The notes: generated by a model from the sequence alone, not told the origin. 40,750 bases of DNA from Bacteroidales bacterium (GCA_030611105.1 JAUWQL010000017.1:1-40750); one strand, 5' to 3'. Shown: positions 24,010 through 34,200, counted from the first letter of the stretch. Program-made: numbers and translations.

Positions 24010-25059
24010 ATGAAACAACTTTTAATTACTTTGTTAGCAATTTTGTTAGCATTTGGCTCTTTTTCTCAAAATAATTCAATTGAAGAAGAAATTAAGGAGT
24101 TAAGAAAAAAAGCAAACTTGCTTTATAATGAGGGAGTCAGATTTGCTGAAGCAGGTGAATATACAGAAGCCCACCTCAAATTTGATGAATCATTATTTAT
24201 TTATCCTGAATTTTCTGATTCTTATTTGGAACGGGCTAAAATAAAAATATTGAGGCAGGAGTATGATTTAGCTATGGATGATATAGTTAAGGCTATGGAA
24301 ATTAATGATGGTTTAGGTGAGGCATTTTACATTAGGGCATATTTGAAACTATTAATGAAGGATCATCAAAATGCACTGACAGATTTCACACATGCAATTC
24401 AAAAAGGCTACACAGAACCTGAGGTTTACTATTACCGTGGATTAATGAATTTTGAGCTTGCTGATTACAATAGTGCATTAATAGATTTTACCTTAAGTAT
24501 TGATAAAAAATATGATTTTGCTTATGCTTACAACGAACGTGCAAGCTCGAAAAGAATGATGGGTGATTACCATGGGGCAATTCATGATTATAAACAAGCA
24601 TTAGCATATGATTCAACTATAATTGTTGCTTATGACAACAGAGGGAGTTGTAAAATCAAAACAGGTGATTTTCAGGGGGCAATAGAAGATTATACAAAAG
24701 CAATCCGAATGGATCCTGAATATTATTTGGCATTAAATAATAGGGGTAGTGCTTATTATCAGATGAGTAATTACCAATTGGCTCTGAATGATTTTACAAA
24801 AGTTATTGAAATTAATAAAGAATACGCTCCTGCCTATAATAATTCAGGAATAACAAAAATCAAAATGGAAAATTATCTGGGTGCTGAAAAAGACCTGGAC
24901 AAGGCCATCAAATTAAATCCTGAATATGGTGAAGCTTATATGAATAGGGGATACGCCCAAGAATTTTTAGGAAAATTCCCGGATGCTTGTGCCGACTGGA
25001 AAATGGCAAAAGAACTTGGAATCGAAGAGGCCGCAAAATATATAACTGAATGTGAATAA
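24010..25059 (+). CDS. Exported TPR-repeat protein
   Basis: About 349 aa from the ATG at 24010, chosen because it gives a signal peptide (MKQLLITLLAILLAFGSFSQ); an in-frame ATG at 23986 adds eight residues. The mature part is almost wholly TPR: eight or nine 34-residue units with the A-x-x-x-R-G/N-x-x-x-x-x-x-x-x-Y-x-x-A-x-x-D-F/Y-x-x-A-I pattern (for example GDFQGAIEDYTKAIRMDPEY). Such proteins act as envelope scaffolds. The next gene, an OmpA/PD40 protein with its own TPR segment, begins 16 bases downstream, so the two are probably co-expressed and may interact. Confidence 0.88.
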   Translation: MKQLLITLLAILLAFGSFSQNNSIEEEIKELRKKANLLYNEGVRFAEAGEYTEAHLKFDESLFIYPEFSDSYLERAKIKILRQEYDLAMDDIVKAMEINDGLGEAFYIRAYLKLLMKDHQNALTDFTHAIQKGYTEPEVYYYRGLMNFELADYNSALIDFTLSIDKKYDFAYAYNERASSKRMMGDYHGAIHDYKQALAYDSTIIVAYDNRGSCKIKTGDFQGAIEDYTKAIRMDPEYYLALNNRGSAYYQMSNYQLALNDFTKVIEINKEYAPAYNNSGITKIKMENYLGAEKDLDKAIKLNPEYGEAYMNRGYAQEFLGKFPDACADWKMAKELGIEEAAKYITECE

Positions 25060-25075
25060 CCTAACTTTATTTGAA

Positions 25076-27154
25076 ATGAAAATAATTAAATCAACAATAT
25101 TATCGTTTGTTATCCTTTTTATAGTTGGTCAGATTTCCATCGCTCAGGAAAATGTAAAAATCAAAAAAGCAGACTTTCAAATTGAGATAAAAGAGGTGGG
25201 GTTTACAGATGCCTGGAAAGAAATAAAAGAAGGAGAAAAATTATTTACTGCAGGAATGGGTACATATCCAAATGCGCTCGAACATTATTTAAGGGCTAAT
25301 AAATACAATTCCGATTGCGCTAAACTAAATTATAAAATCGGGGTTTGTTACCTGGTAACAGATAAGTTTTATTATGCAACTGAGTATTTAGAAAAAGCAT
25401 ACTTAAAAGATAATAATGTAACAGGGGATATCTATTATATGTTGGCACGGGCATATCATCTAAATCTTGATTTCGATAATGCCATTGAGAATTACAAAGC
25501 ATATTATAGCTCATTTTCTGTTAAAGAGCTGGAAAAATTTGAAGTTGGAGTTGATAATTACATTAGGCAATGTAAATACGGACAGGACCTTGTTAATAAA
25601 CCTGTAAGGGTTATAATTAATAATTTGGGAGATAGGGTTAATTCTGAGTATGATGATTATAATCCGGTCTTGCACCCAAATCAAGACAAGCTATATTTTA
25701 CTTCACGACGCGAAACTGAAAATAAAGAAAAAAGGCTCGAGGCTGATAATAAATATTTTGAAAATGTATTTGTTTCTGAGCAAGCAGGAGATCTTTGGAG
25801 AAAAGCAAAAATGGTTGAGAATAAACTTGATTCAAAAAATAATGTAGCACTTCTAGCTATATCACCAGATGCGAATAAAATATATTTATACAATGGAGAA
25901 GAAAATGGTGGTGATATTATGGTTAGCGAATTGAAAAATGGGATTTGGAAATCACCTAAAAGTATATCAGGAAAATTATTATCTAAAAGCAAAGAAACTA
26001 CTATTGCTTTTAACCCTGAAAGGAATGAAATATTTATTGTCTCAAATATGGATGGAAGCATTGGCGGGATGGATATTTTCTATAGTAAGCTGGATGATAA
26101 AGAAAAGTGGTCAGAGCCAATAAATATGGGTGCAGCAATAAATACTATTTACGATGAGGAAGGCGTTTATTGGCATCCAAAGGAAGATAAATTATATTTT
26201 AGTTCTCAGGGACATAATTCTATGGGAGGATTCGATGTTTTTGTAATAGAAAGAGATGAAAATGGAATGTGGTCGAATCCGGTAAATTTAGGCTATCCGA
26301 TTAATACTCCAAACGATGATATCTTTTTTAAAATGGATGAAACTAATAAATATGCATATTATTCATCAGTTCGTGATATTGGATTCGGAGGTAAAGACTT
26401 ATATAAAGTCATATTCCTGGGTGAAGAAAAGGAATTGAAATTATCAATAGAAGATATTTTTCTTGCATGGAATTATAAATCAATTGATAACATGTTTTAT
26501 CATGAACCGGGCGAAATAAAGGTAGATACTGCATTATTTATGGTTGGATTAGTTACCGATGCTAAAACGGGTGATTCAATACAAATGGCTAAGATTGAAC
26601 TTATTGATTTAGAAGCGAGCCAGGTTGTTGCAACCGGATTAACAGATACCTCCGGAGTTTATAAAATAAAAATCCCAAAGAAAAAGGATTTTGGAGTTGA
26701 GGTAACTGCTAAGGATTATTTATACTTTGTTGAAATGGTTTACTTGTCTCAAAAACAAGTTGTTGATAGTAAAGTTCAGGCAAATTTTCAATTGGATAAG
26801 ATTGATGTGGGAGCAACGATGGTTTTAAATAATATTTTCTTTGAAACAAATAAAGCAACTATAAAGCCTGAATCGACAACAGAACTGGAGCGACTTGCAA
26901 ATCTGCTAATTGAAAATCCAACAATCCGACTGGAAATATCGGGTCATACCGATAACATAGGATCATATCGTGCCAACCAGAAATTATCCGAATCTCGTGC
27001 TAAAAGTGTAGTTGAATACATTGTGAGTAAAGGAGTAGGTTCTAGTCGTTTAGAGTATAAAGGTTACTCTTTTAATCAGCCAATTGCAGATAATAATACA
27101 GCAGAAGGACGTAGTCAGAATCGTCGTGTAGAGTTCAAAGTATTAAGTAAATAG
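25076..27154 (+). CDS. OmpA-family protein with TPR, PD40 propeller and CarboxypepD_reg-like domain (PorE-like)
   Basis: About 692 aa from the ATG at 25076, chosen over an upstream GTG at 25052 because it yields the signal peptide MKIIKSTILSFVILFIVGQ. The order is: TPR-like helices (about 30-160), a PD40/WD40-like propeller with Y-F-x-S-x-R-x-G-G-x-D-I/V-F/Y units (about 180-440; LYFTSRRE, IGGMDIFYSK, GGFDVFVIE, GGKDLYKV), a carboxypeptidase-regulatory-like beta domain (about 490-580), and a C-terminal OmpA domain (about 580-690; NIFFETNKATIKPES, GHTDNIGS, SRAKSVVEYI, GRSQNRRVEF). The OmpA domain binds peptidoglycan. This order is that of PorE of the T9SS, but Bacteroidetes carry several paralogs, so the symbol is withheld. 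Confidence 0.88.
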   Translation: MKIIKSTILSFVILFIVGQISIAQENVKIKKADFQIEIKEVGFTDAWKEIKEGEKLFTAGMGTYPNALEHYLRANKYNSDCAKLNYKIGVCYLVTDKFYYATEYLEKAYLKDNNVTGDIYYMLARAYHLNLDFDNAIENYKAYYSSFSVKELEKFEVGVDNYIRQCKYGQDLVNKPVRVIINNLGDRVNSEYDDYNPVLHPNQDKLYFTSRRETENKEKRLEADNKYFENVFVSEQAGDLWRKAKMVENKLDSKNNVALLAISPDANKIYLYNGEENGGDIMVSELKNGIWKSPKSISGKLLSKSKETTIAFNPERNEIFIVSNMDGSIGGMDIFYSKLDDKEKWSEPINMGAAINTIYDEEGVYWHPKEDKLYFSSQGHNSMGGFDVFVIERDENGMWSNPVNLGYPINTPNDDIFFKMDETNKYAYYSSVRDIGFGGKDLYKVIFLGEEKELKLSIEDIFLAWNYKSIDNMFYHEPGEIKVDTALFMVGLVTDAKTGDSIQMAKIELIDLEASQVVATGLTDTSGVYKIKIPKKKDFGVEVTAKDYLYFVEMVYLSQKQVVDSKVQANFQLDKIDVGATMVLNNIFFETNKATIKPESTTELERLANLLIENPTIRLEISGHTDNIGSYRANQKLSESRAKSVVEYIVSKGVGSSRLEYKGYSFNQPIADNNTAEGRSQNRRVEFKVLSK

Positions 27155-27312
27155 AATAGAATGATAATTATTTAAACGAAGATATGGATGGTTAGATTGT
27201 AATCATCCATTTTTGTTATCAGGATATTTATTTAAGTATAAAGATATTCTATTAAAATAACGCAAATTATTTACCTGTCTAAATTTAACATAGAACTAGA
27301 AAAAAAAAGTAT

Positions 27313-27369
27313 GAATACAGGAATTCGTACTATTTATAATTTTATAATATTATAATAAAGATATATTTG
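27313..27369 (+). promoter_or_regulatory. Upstream element shared with the 31144-31186 region, ending in a TATATTTG box
   Basis: GAATACAGGAATTCGTACT (27313-27331) matches 31144-31162 at 16 of 19 bases, and ATTATAATAAA (27349-27359) is repeated exactly at 31176-31186. The two lie 55 and 49 bases before the start codons of the two T9SS cargo genes. TATATTTG at 27362-27369 fits the -7 consensus. The gap 27155-27414 contains nothing else recognisable apart from a short CTCAAA/TTTGAG inverted repeat at 27370-27387. Confidence 0.35.
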
Positions 27370-27414
27370 CTCAAATCATTTTTTGAGATAAATCAATATA
27401 TAAGATAAAAAATT

Positions 27415-29166
27415 ATGGATAAAAAAATACTCATTTTAGATTTTTTTAAAATAATAACATTAATACTTGTTTTATTATTAGGAATAAATGTCGGGAGTTT
27501 TGCACAAAACGTTACAATTACAAATGATGCTTCAGGTACTGCAACAGAGCGAAATAATGCCCGGTTAATTGCAACAGGGCTGGATGGCAGATTGCATGTT
27601 GTGTATTATTATTACGGTATTCATCATTCTTTTTCAGAAAATAACGGAGAAAACTGGTCTGAGTCGGAGCTGATTGACTCTATAGCCAGGAATCCTTCCA
27701 TAGCCATAGATTCTGAAAACGTACTTCATTTGGTTTATAAATGTGGAGGAGTAAATGCTTACGATATTGGGCACAAAACATATAGTAATGGTGTATGGAG
27801 CGAAACAGATACTGTTTATCATAGTGATGAAATAACATTTAGCCGTCCTCACATTGCAATTGATTCTGAAGAGAATTTACATTGTGTTTGGCAAAGAGGA
27901 AGTGGAGGAGAATATACAAATTCTGAAATATTTTATAAAAAATACACTCAGGGTAGTGGATGGGACAACGAAGCTGTAAATATAAGTGAAACTTTTGGTG
28001 CTTCGGAATATCCCACACTGGTAACCGATTCAGAAAATAACGTATATGCATTCTGGAAAGATTCAGGCGAAGATATTTTTAATGATAAAATGGTACTATT
28101 CAGGAAATTTACTGTTGGTACTGGTTGGGACGAAAATTACACCAATGTAAGTAATACTACAGGTAACGGTAGTTCTGCAACAATGGACCCGTGTGCTATA
28201 GTCGATTCCGAAGATAATGTTCATCTTGTATGGAAAGATTCACAAACAGGCAATAGAGAAATTTTTTATAAAAAATATACTGATGGTATTTGGGGCGATT
28301 CCTTAAATATAAGCAATACAGGAACTGCTTCAAGCCGTCCTATAGTTAGTGTTGATTATGAAGATAATTTATATGTTGTTTGGCAAGAAAAAACCGATGG
28401 GGTTTATTACGATATTGTTTATAAAAGTTTAGTTGATGGGGTTTGGTCTGATACAATAAACATTAGTAATACTGATGTAGTAGATTCAGAATTTGCAAGT
28501 ATCCCTGTAAAAACAGGCGATTATTTTCATGCTATCTGGACAGAAGGAGAAAATCCTGATTACAGTGTTATGAGTAATCGTGTTATTTTAAACGATAATA
28601 ATCAGCCACCTGTAATAGACGATAAAACATTTGCGATTGATGAATTTAGTGCAAACGGAACTGTTGTTGGTACAGTTACAGCAAGTGACCCTGATAACTG
28701 GCAGGGTCTGGCTTTTTCAATTACTGCCGGAAATACAAACGATGCATTTGCAATTGATTCATACTCCGGTATAATAACAGTTGCCGACTCAACTGCGCTG
28801 GATTATGAAACAACACCTGTATTTAATTTAACTGTAAAGGTACAGGATAACGGTGTAGGCAATTTAAGCGACGAAACTACTGTTACAATAAACCTTAATA
28901 ATATAACCGGCTTTAATAATATTGAAAGTCAAAATTTTAAAATATATCCTAATCCTGCCGGAAATTTTGTAAATATTGAAATACAAAATAACGAAAATAA
29001 AAATACTTTGGTTGAAATAGTTAATATAAACGGACAGGTTATTTATAGCGAAACCATAAGTAATAATTCCCAGGTAATTAATCTGTCAGATTATTCTCCG
29101 GGAATATACCATGTAAGAATAAATTCTTCAATTAAAAGAATTGTGAAAAAACTTATAATTTATTAA
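27415..29166 (+). CDS. T9SS-secreted protein with beta-propeller-like (BNR/sialidase-type) repeats and cadherin domain
   Basis: A 583-aa protein with a long signal peptide (hydrophobic segment IITLILVLLLGINVGSFAQ). Residues about 35-390 are tandem propeller-like blades with repeated D-S-E-x-N-x-H-L/C-V-W and I-F/Y-Y-K-K-Y motifs (AIDSENVLHLVYK, AIDSEENLHCVWQ, IVDSEDNVHLVWK, SVDYEDNLYVVWQ). A cadherin-like domain follows (about 400-495; GTVTASDPDN, AIDSYSGIITVADSTALDYE). The end (about 505-583) is a type A T9SS sorting domain: YPNPAGNFVNI, VEIVNINGQVIYS, LSDYSPGIYHVRI. It would be exported through T9SS and anchored or released outside. Sialidase-like blades do not by themselves show activity; no catalytic Arg triad was identified. 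Confidence 0.85.
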   Translation: MDKKILILDFFKIITLILVLLLGINVGSFAQNVTITNDASGTATERNNARLIATGLDGRLHVVYYYYGIHHSFSENNGENWSESELIDSIARNPSIAIDSENVLHLVYKCGGVNAYDIGHKTYSNGVWSETDTVYHSDEITFSRPHIAIDSEENLHCVWQRGSGGEYTNSEIFYKKYTQGSGWDNEAVNISETFGASEYPTLVTDSENNVYAFWKDSGEDIFNDKMVLFRKFTVGTGWDENYTNVSNTTGNGSSATMDPCAIVDSEDNVHLVWKDSQTGNREIFYKKYTDGIWGDSLNISNTGTASSRPIVSVDYEDNLYVVWQEKTDGVYYDIVYKSLVDGVWSDTINISNTDVVDSEFASIPVKTGDYFHAIWTEGENPDYSVMSNRVILNDNNQPPVIDDKTFAIDEFSANGTVVGTVTASDPDNWQGLAFSITAGNTNDAFAIDSYSGIITVADSTALDYETTPVFNLTVKVQDNGVGNLSDETTVTINLNNITGFNNIESQNFKIYPNPAGNFVNIEIQNNENKNTLVEIVNINGQVIYSETISNNSQVINLSDYSPGIYHVRINSSIKRIVKKLIIY

Positions 29167-29191
29167 CCTGAATTATTTATACGTTTATGAA

Positions 29192-29229
29192 ACAGAGATT
29201 CAATATTATGTATTGAATCCCTGTTTTTT
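29192..29229 (+). terminator. Rho-independent terminator after the 583-aa cargo gene
   Basis: ACAGAGATTCAATA (29192-29205) pairs with TATTGAATCCCTGT (29211-29224) with one mismatch, loop TTATG, followed by a run of T (29224-29229). It lies 25 bases past the stop codon. Confidence 0.88.
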
Positions 29230-29355
29230 GTATTTGGGACATCTCTAAAACTCAAAATTTTACCAATAAGCGAGAATGCTTATATATCTCGGTTATATCA
29301 TTAAAGGTATTCATGCGTTTGCCCTGTTAACCATTTAACAATTTATCTGCTAACT

Positions 29356-29394
29356 TCTGCATCTTGCATCCTGCAATTATATTCTGCAACTTCC
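29356..29394 (-). repeat. Intergenic repeat island R6 in the 29230-29481 gap
   Basis: GCATCTTGCATCCTGCA and neighbouring TTCTGCAACTTCCGG are reverse complements of the GGATGCAAGATGC-type units of other islands. Just upstream, GTTAACCATTTAACAATTTATC is the reverse-complement form of the GGTTAATTGG-type units. No gene is visible in this gap of about 250 bases. Confidence 0.5.
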
Positions 29395-29481
29395 GGTATT
29401 CAATTATTCCAAATCCTTTATACATATAAATAAAGATGCAATTGATGAACGGTTTGTAATTTTTTTTATTAATTTGCGTCC

Positions 29482-30726
29482 ATGTTTACTTTTAAGGATA
29501 TATTACATATAATTCCTGTTTTTCTTGCAATATTTTTTGCTTTCCAATTGTTAACATACCGAAGTGTAAAAGCCGAGGCTAATAAGGTATTAGGCATATT
29601 TATGGCTATTATTTCCTTACATCTTTTATTTGATGTTTTTTACTATTTGCGTTATTACAATTTTGTGGTTTATTTCCGGTATTATGTTGTAATGCCTTTG
29701 ATATTATCAATTATACCATTATTATATTTATATATTAAAACCTTAACTACTGAAAATTATAAACTTTCGAAAAAAGATTTTAAACATTTTATTCCCTCGT
29801 TTTTAATTTTAGCTTTAAATATTGTTTTCTATGGCTTCCTGTTTACTAATGAAGAAAAATTCAATTTCGTTGTAAATAATTATCTTTTTAATTTTGCCAC
29901 AGGTGATTTTATTATAAAAGCAAATTTTATTTTAAAGGATATCTCAGAATCCCTGTATTTTTTGCAGTTGGTTTTTTATATTATTATGATGTTTATTTTA
30001 TTTAAAAGGCACAGGAATAATATACAAAAATATTTTTCATACAAAGAAAAAATATCTCTTAACTGGTTGAGAGTTTATATTTTTATTTTTATTGCTTTAT
30101 CAGTTTTCGACCTTCTTGAAACTATCTTTTTTGTTAAAAATTACGAACTGTGGGAACAAATGTGGGAATTGGTTGATGGAATAGTAGGAATTCTGTATGT
30201 TGGTTTCCTGGGATATTTTGGAATAAAACAAACAGATATTTATGCAAGAGAAATTGTTCACGGCACAAGAGAATTAAATTTTATTCCATCACAGGAAATC
30301 GTTAATTCAGATAAATCTGAAAAAGAACCGGACTTTGTAAAAAAATATATATCATCATCTCTTTCCGATGAACAAAAGAAAGAAATTATAACCGGGGTTG
30401 TAGAATTAATGGAAAAAGAAAAATTATTTCTAAATAGTAAACTTACAATTGATGACTTAGCCCTTAGATTAGAAACAAATAAAAAATATTTATCACAGGT
30501 AATTAACGAACTGCTTAAAAAGAATTTTTATAATCTTGTGAACGAATATCGTGTAAAAGAAGCACAAAAATTATTGCTCGATACAGGGTATGAGAATTTG
30601 TCAGTTGAAGGAATTGCAACTACAGTCGGGTTTAATTCCAAATCATCATTCCATTCGGCGTTTAAAAATTTTTTAGCTATTACTCCTTCTCAGTATCAAA
30701 AATCCCGGAAAATCTATATTTCATAA
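29482..30726 (+). CDS. Membrane-bound AraC-family transcriptional regulator (7 TM + HTH_18)
   Basis: A 414-aa protein. Seven hydrophobic helices occupy about residues 7-245 (for example IPVFLAIFFAFQLLTY, MAIISLHLLFDVFYYL, IGILYVGFLGYFGIKQ), then a linker, then an AraC-type DNA-binding domain at about 310-412: LTIDDLALRLETNKKYLSQVINE (first HTH) and the signature second HTH with SVEGIATTVGFNSKSSFHSAFKNFLAITPSQYQKSR. This layout, frequent in Bacteroidetes, puts the sensor in the cytoplasmic membrane and the HTH in the cytoplasm. It lies between two T9SS cargo genes that share an upstream sequence element, so it is a candidate regulator of them; this is inference. The downstream gap holds a palindromic mobile element. 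Confidence 0.9.
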   Translation: MFTFKDILHIIPVFLAIFFAFQLLTYRSVKAEANKVLGIFMAIISLHLLFDVFYYLRYYNFVVYFRYYVVMPLILSIIPLLYLYIKTLTTENYKLSKKDFKHFIPSFLILALNIVFYGFLFTNEEKFNFVVNNYLFNFATGDFIIKANFILKDISESLYFLQLVFYIIMMFILFKRHRNNIQKYFSYKEKISLNWLRVYIFIFIALSVFDLLETIFFVKNYELWEQMWELVDGIVGILYVGFLGYFGIKQTDIYAREIVHGTRELNFIPSQEIVNSDKSEKEPDFVKKYISSSLSDEQKKEIITGVVELMEKEKLFLNSKLTIDDLALRLETNKKYLSQVINELLKKNFYNLVNEYRVKEAQKLLLDTGYENLSVEGIATTVGFNSKSSFHSAFKNFLAITPSQYQKSRKIYIS

Positions 30727-30744
30727 TAACCGGCTTTTCTATTT

Positions 30745-30956
30745 ATTAACCTGAGTTCGATATAGAACCAGCTAAATGTCAATTGATTATGAATATTTTT
30801 TTGTGTATCTTGGTGTTTTAGTGACTTGGTGGCAATATTTTGTAATTTTTTTGCCACTAAGGCTCAAAGCCTCAAAGATTTCACTAAAAACAATCAACGT
30901 ATATTGCTAAATTCCAACTAATTACATTTCGTTATTTATATCGAACTGAGGTTAAT
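30745..30956. mobile_element. 212-bp TIR-bounded palindromic element (second MITE-like family)
   Basis: ATTAACCTGAGTTCGATATA (30745-30764) and its inverted partner at 30937-30956 match at 19 of 20 positions; weaker similarity continues inward. Inside, 30809-30835 (CTTGGTG...GGTGGCAA) and 30851-30877 (TTGCCACTAAGG...CAAAG) form a long imperfect hairpin of the type CTTGGTG/GGCAA common between Bacteroidetes genes. There is no ORF. The flanks share only ATTT, too AT-rich to be a convincing target duplication. The TIR differs from that of the IS at the end of the window. It lies in a 509-base gap between the AraC gene and the large adhesin gene. Confidence 0.6.
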
Positions 30957-30971
30957 ATTTTTTATTGATTT

Positions 30972-31002
30972 ACTGCATCCTGCATCCTGTATCCTGCCAA
31001 CT
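30972..31002 (-). repeat. Intergenic repeat island R7
   Basis: TGCATCCTGTATCCTG (30981-30996) is the exact reverse complement of 16 bases at 5297-5312 and is preceded by another CTGCATCC unit. The remainder of the gap to 31143 is AT-rich with a short AGCTATA/TATAGCT inverted repeat (31095-31117) and no ORF. Confidence 0.6.
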
Positions 31003-31143
31003 TATTTTTTGTTGCACTAAACATCTCCTCGCAGGGCTTTTATTAGATGTACTGCATTCGAATAAATGTTAAATGCACACAAACTACACTAAAGAGCTAT
31101 AAATAAGAAATATAGCTATATTCTGATAAGCAAAAGGTGGTGC

Positions 31144-31186
31144 GAATTCAGGAATCAGTACTTGTTCATTTATATATTATAATAAA
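31144..31186 (+). promoter_or_regulatory. Upstream element shared with the 27313-27369 region
   Basis: GAATTCAGGAATCAGTACT (31144-31162) and ATTATAATAAA (31176-31186) match the sequence upstream of the other T9SS cargo gene; spacing between the two blocks differs by 4 bases. It ends 49 bases before the start codon of the 2446-aa gene. A common regulator site or common 5' leader would explain it. Confidence 0.35.
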
Positions 31187-31235
31187 TAGTTATTATTTTT
31201 CGGCTTTTAAATTTTACTAACCTAAATTTTTATTT

Positions 31236-34200
31236 ATGAAAAAGATTTTACCTAAACTTAATTTAAGCAAAATACTTATTACTTTTGCTTTTTTAATGAG
31301 CTATACGCTCGGCGTGAATGCCCAGAGTGTAGCTGATTATACTTTTAACTCCAGTACAGGAACCTATTCCGAAATTACCGGAACTACTACTGGTGCCACA
31401 GGCGATGATGCACTGTCAGCTGCTATTGATATTGGTTTTACTATTCCTTTTAAGTATAACAATATTGAATATACACAGGTTAAAGTATCAACCAATGGCT
31501 GGATGGACGTTGGCGCAAATGCATCTAGCAATACAAATTATAATAATTTAAGCAATTCATCCAATAAATGTTTTTTGGCTCCGCTATGGGACGACTTACA
31601 TACTGATGATGTACAATATCTATTAAGTGGTACAACTCCAAACCAGGTGTTTACTGTTCAGTGGAAAAATGCCGAATGGAACTATAGTGGTACTGCAGGG
31701 CAGAATTTCCAGGTGAAACTTTATGAAACAACAAATGTTATCGAGTTTGTTTACGGTACAATGATTGCTCCTGTTTCGCCTTCTGCTTCAATCGGTATAA
31801 ATGATGAAACAGGCGGAAGTGGGCATTATATTAGTGTTACTCCTGCCGATCCTCCAACAACAAGCTCTACAACGGAAAATGATGATATTGATGCTATAAC
31901 TTACCTTACTGATGGTTTAACATATACTTTTACTCCTTATGTTGTATATAACCAAACTTCAATTGCTGAAGACCCAACTGAACAGGTTGCTGCGGGAGGT
32001 GTTTCATCAATAGCCGATACCGAAGGCGAAGCTGTTGATGTTTTTAAATTTAAAATTACCGATGCAGGTTCAGGTGATGGTTTGCCAACTAAGGTTAAGC
32101 AAATTACAATTATGCCTCATGCAGGTAATACAGCCGACTGGACAGATCATATCCAGGGCGTTAAATTATCTGATGGTTCTGATATCACTTTACAAAATGT
32201 TAATATTACCGATACTGAAATTGTAATAGATATTAATTCCGGCGATCTTGTAATTACTGATAATACAAGCAAAGAAATTACAATGTCGGTTTACCTGAAT
32301 ACAAGTGGCATTGTAGATGGCGATGTTTTACAATTTATTATCGATTATGATGCACACGGTTTTACATCCGATTATGCAGGTTCGTTATTTGCAACTACAT
32401 TTGGTGCTGCTGATATTGAAAGCAATGTTATGACAATTGATGTAACTGCCACAAAACTTGCATTTACAACCGAGCCTTCTACAAGTGTTTATATTAATAC
32501 TAATTTAGATACTCCTCCGGTTGTTACTGCTTATGATGCAAATGACAATATCGACCTTGGTTTCACAGAAACTGTAACTTTATCAAATTCAGGTCTTATT
32601 GGCATGACAGGGAATCCTGTTGCAGCAGTTGCAGGTATTGCCGATTTTGCTACTTTACAATTCACAGAACCGGGCGGACCGCTTACTTTAACCGCAAGTT
32701 ATGGTGCATTAACAGATGCTGTTACTGCCGGTACGGTTACTGTTACTAGTGCTCCGGTGGTTTTATTCTCTGAAGATTTCACAGGACAGGTTTTACCTAC
32801 AGACTGGACAAATGTTGATAATGGCACTTCTAGTTGTTTATGGGGATTTAATAATCCGGGAGGTCGTACAATTACCGGTGCTGATTTTGACAGTGATTTT
32901 GCTATTTTTGACAGCGATAATCATGGTGACGGTGACCATAATGCAAGTTTAACAACTAAAGCTATTGATTGTTCCGGTTATTCTACAATTAATCTGAAAT
33001 TTGCAAATCAATACAGGCATAACACCGGAAGCGCCGGAAAAATTGAGGTTAGTAATAATGGAACTGACTGGACTGAAGTTGACGAGTTTACATCAAGTGA
33101 GGGTTATCCAAATCCGGCAGAAAATATTGAATATGATATTTCCTCTGTTGCTGCCAATGAAGCAACTGTTTATATTAAATGGACTTTTACAGGAAATTAT
33201 GATTGGTGGTGGGCAATTGATAATGTTGAAATTTCTGCTATTACTTCTGACAACATGGCTTATGCTTCAAGCACTGTAACCCAGGAAAATACTGATTTAA
33301 TACTAGCAGGGGATGTAAATAACGAAATTATCGGAATTCAGGTTGTAACTAACAATTCGGCTAACCCGTTAAGCCTTACTAATTTTAGTGTTAATGCAAC
33401 AGGAACAACTGATATTAACGATATTGAAAATGCAATTATTTATTATACAGGTTCAAGCGATGTATTTGCAACAGATGTTGATACATTTAACCTGACTCCT
33501 GTTGCCCCTGTTGCCGATAATTTTGATATTGGCGGATCACAGGAACTTGTTGCAGGTACAAATTACTTCTGGTTAACTTATGGTGTTAAATCTACTGCAA
33601 CAGAAAGTAATGTTGTTGATGCCGGGTGTGTTAATATAACAGTTAATTCTGTTGTTGAAACTCCGACAGTTACTGCTCCTGCCGGAACAAGAACAATAAG
33701 ATTGCCTTTAACAGGTGCTAAAACAATTGGTTCTGCTGGCGATTATTTAACATTTACCGAAGCAATTAATGAACTTAACGTTTTAGGTATTGGTACAGGA
33801 GGTGTTACATTTAATGTTGCACAAGGCGAAACATTCGATGAAGTTGTACCTGTTATTACTGTTACAGGAACTGCGGCAAATCCAATCGTTTTCCAAAACG
33901 ATGGTACTCCCGGAACAAATAATCCTAAGATTACAGGAACGGGAACAGGTTCTGCCGATGCAGGTATTATTCTTGAAACTGTAAGTTATATTACTTTTAA
34001 CGGTATTGATATCGAATGCCAGGCTTCAAACAATGATGACACAAAACGTCTTGAATATGGTTTCTGGCTTAAAGGTGATGCAACAAATAATAACATTACT
34101 AATTGTACTGTTGACCTAACCAAAACAAATACCTCGTCAAAAGGTATATACATGAATGGTGATAATAATAATAACAACAAGTTCTATAACAATACCATTC

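Noticed and set aside
25681-26061. Minus-strand open frame of 126 aa within the OmpA-family gene
   Set aside because: Lies inside a well-supported gene with clear domains on the other strand; composition is that of a shadow frame.
29163-29182. ATTAACCTGA at the end of the 583-aa gene as a third copy of the 30745 element end
   Set aside because: Only about 10 bases match and the partner end is absent; part of it is the native stop codon region.
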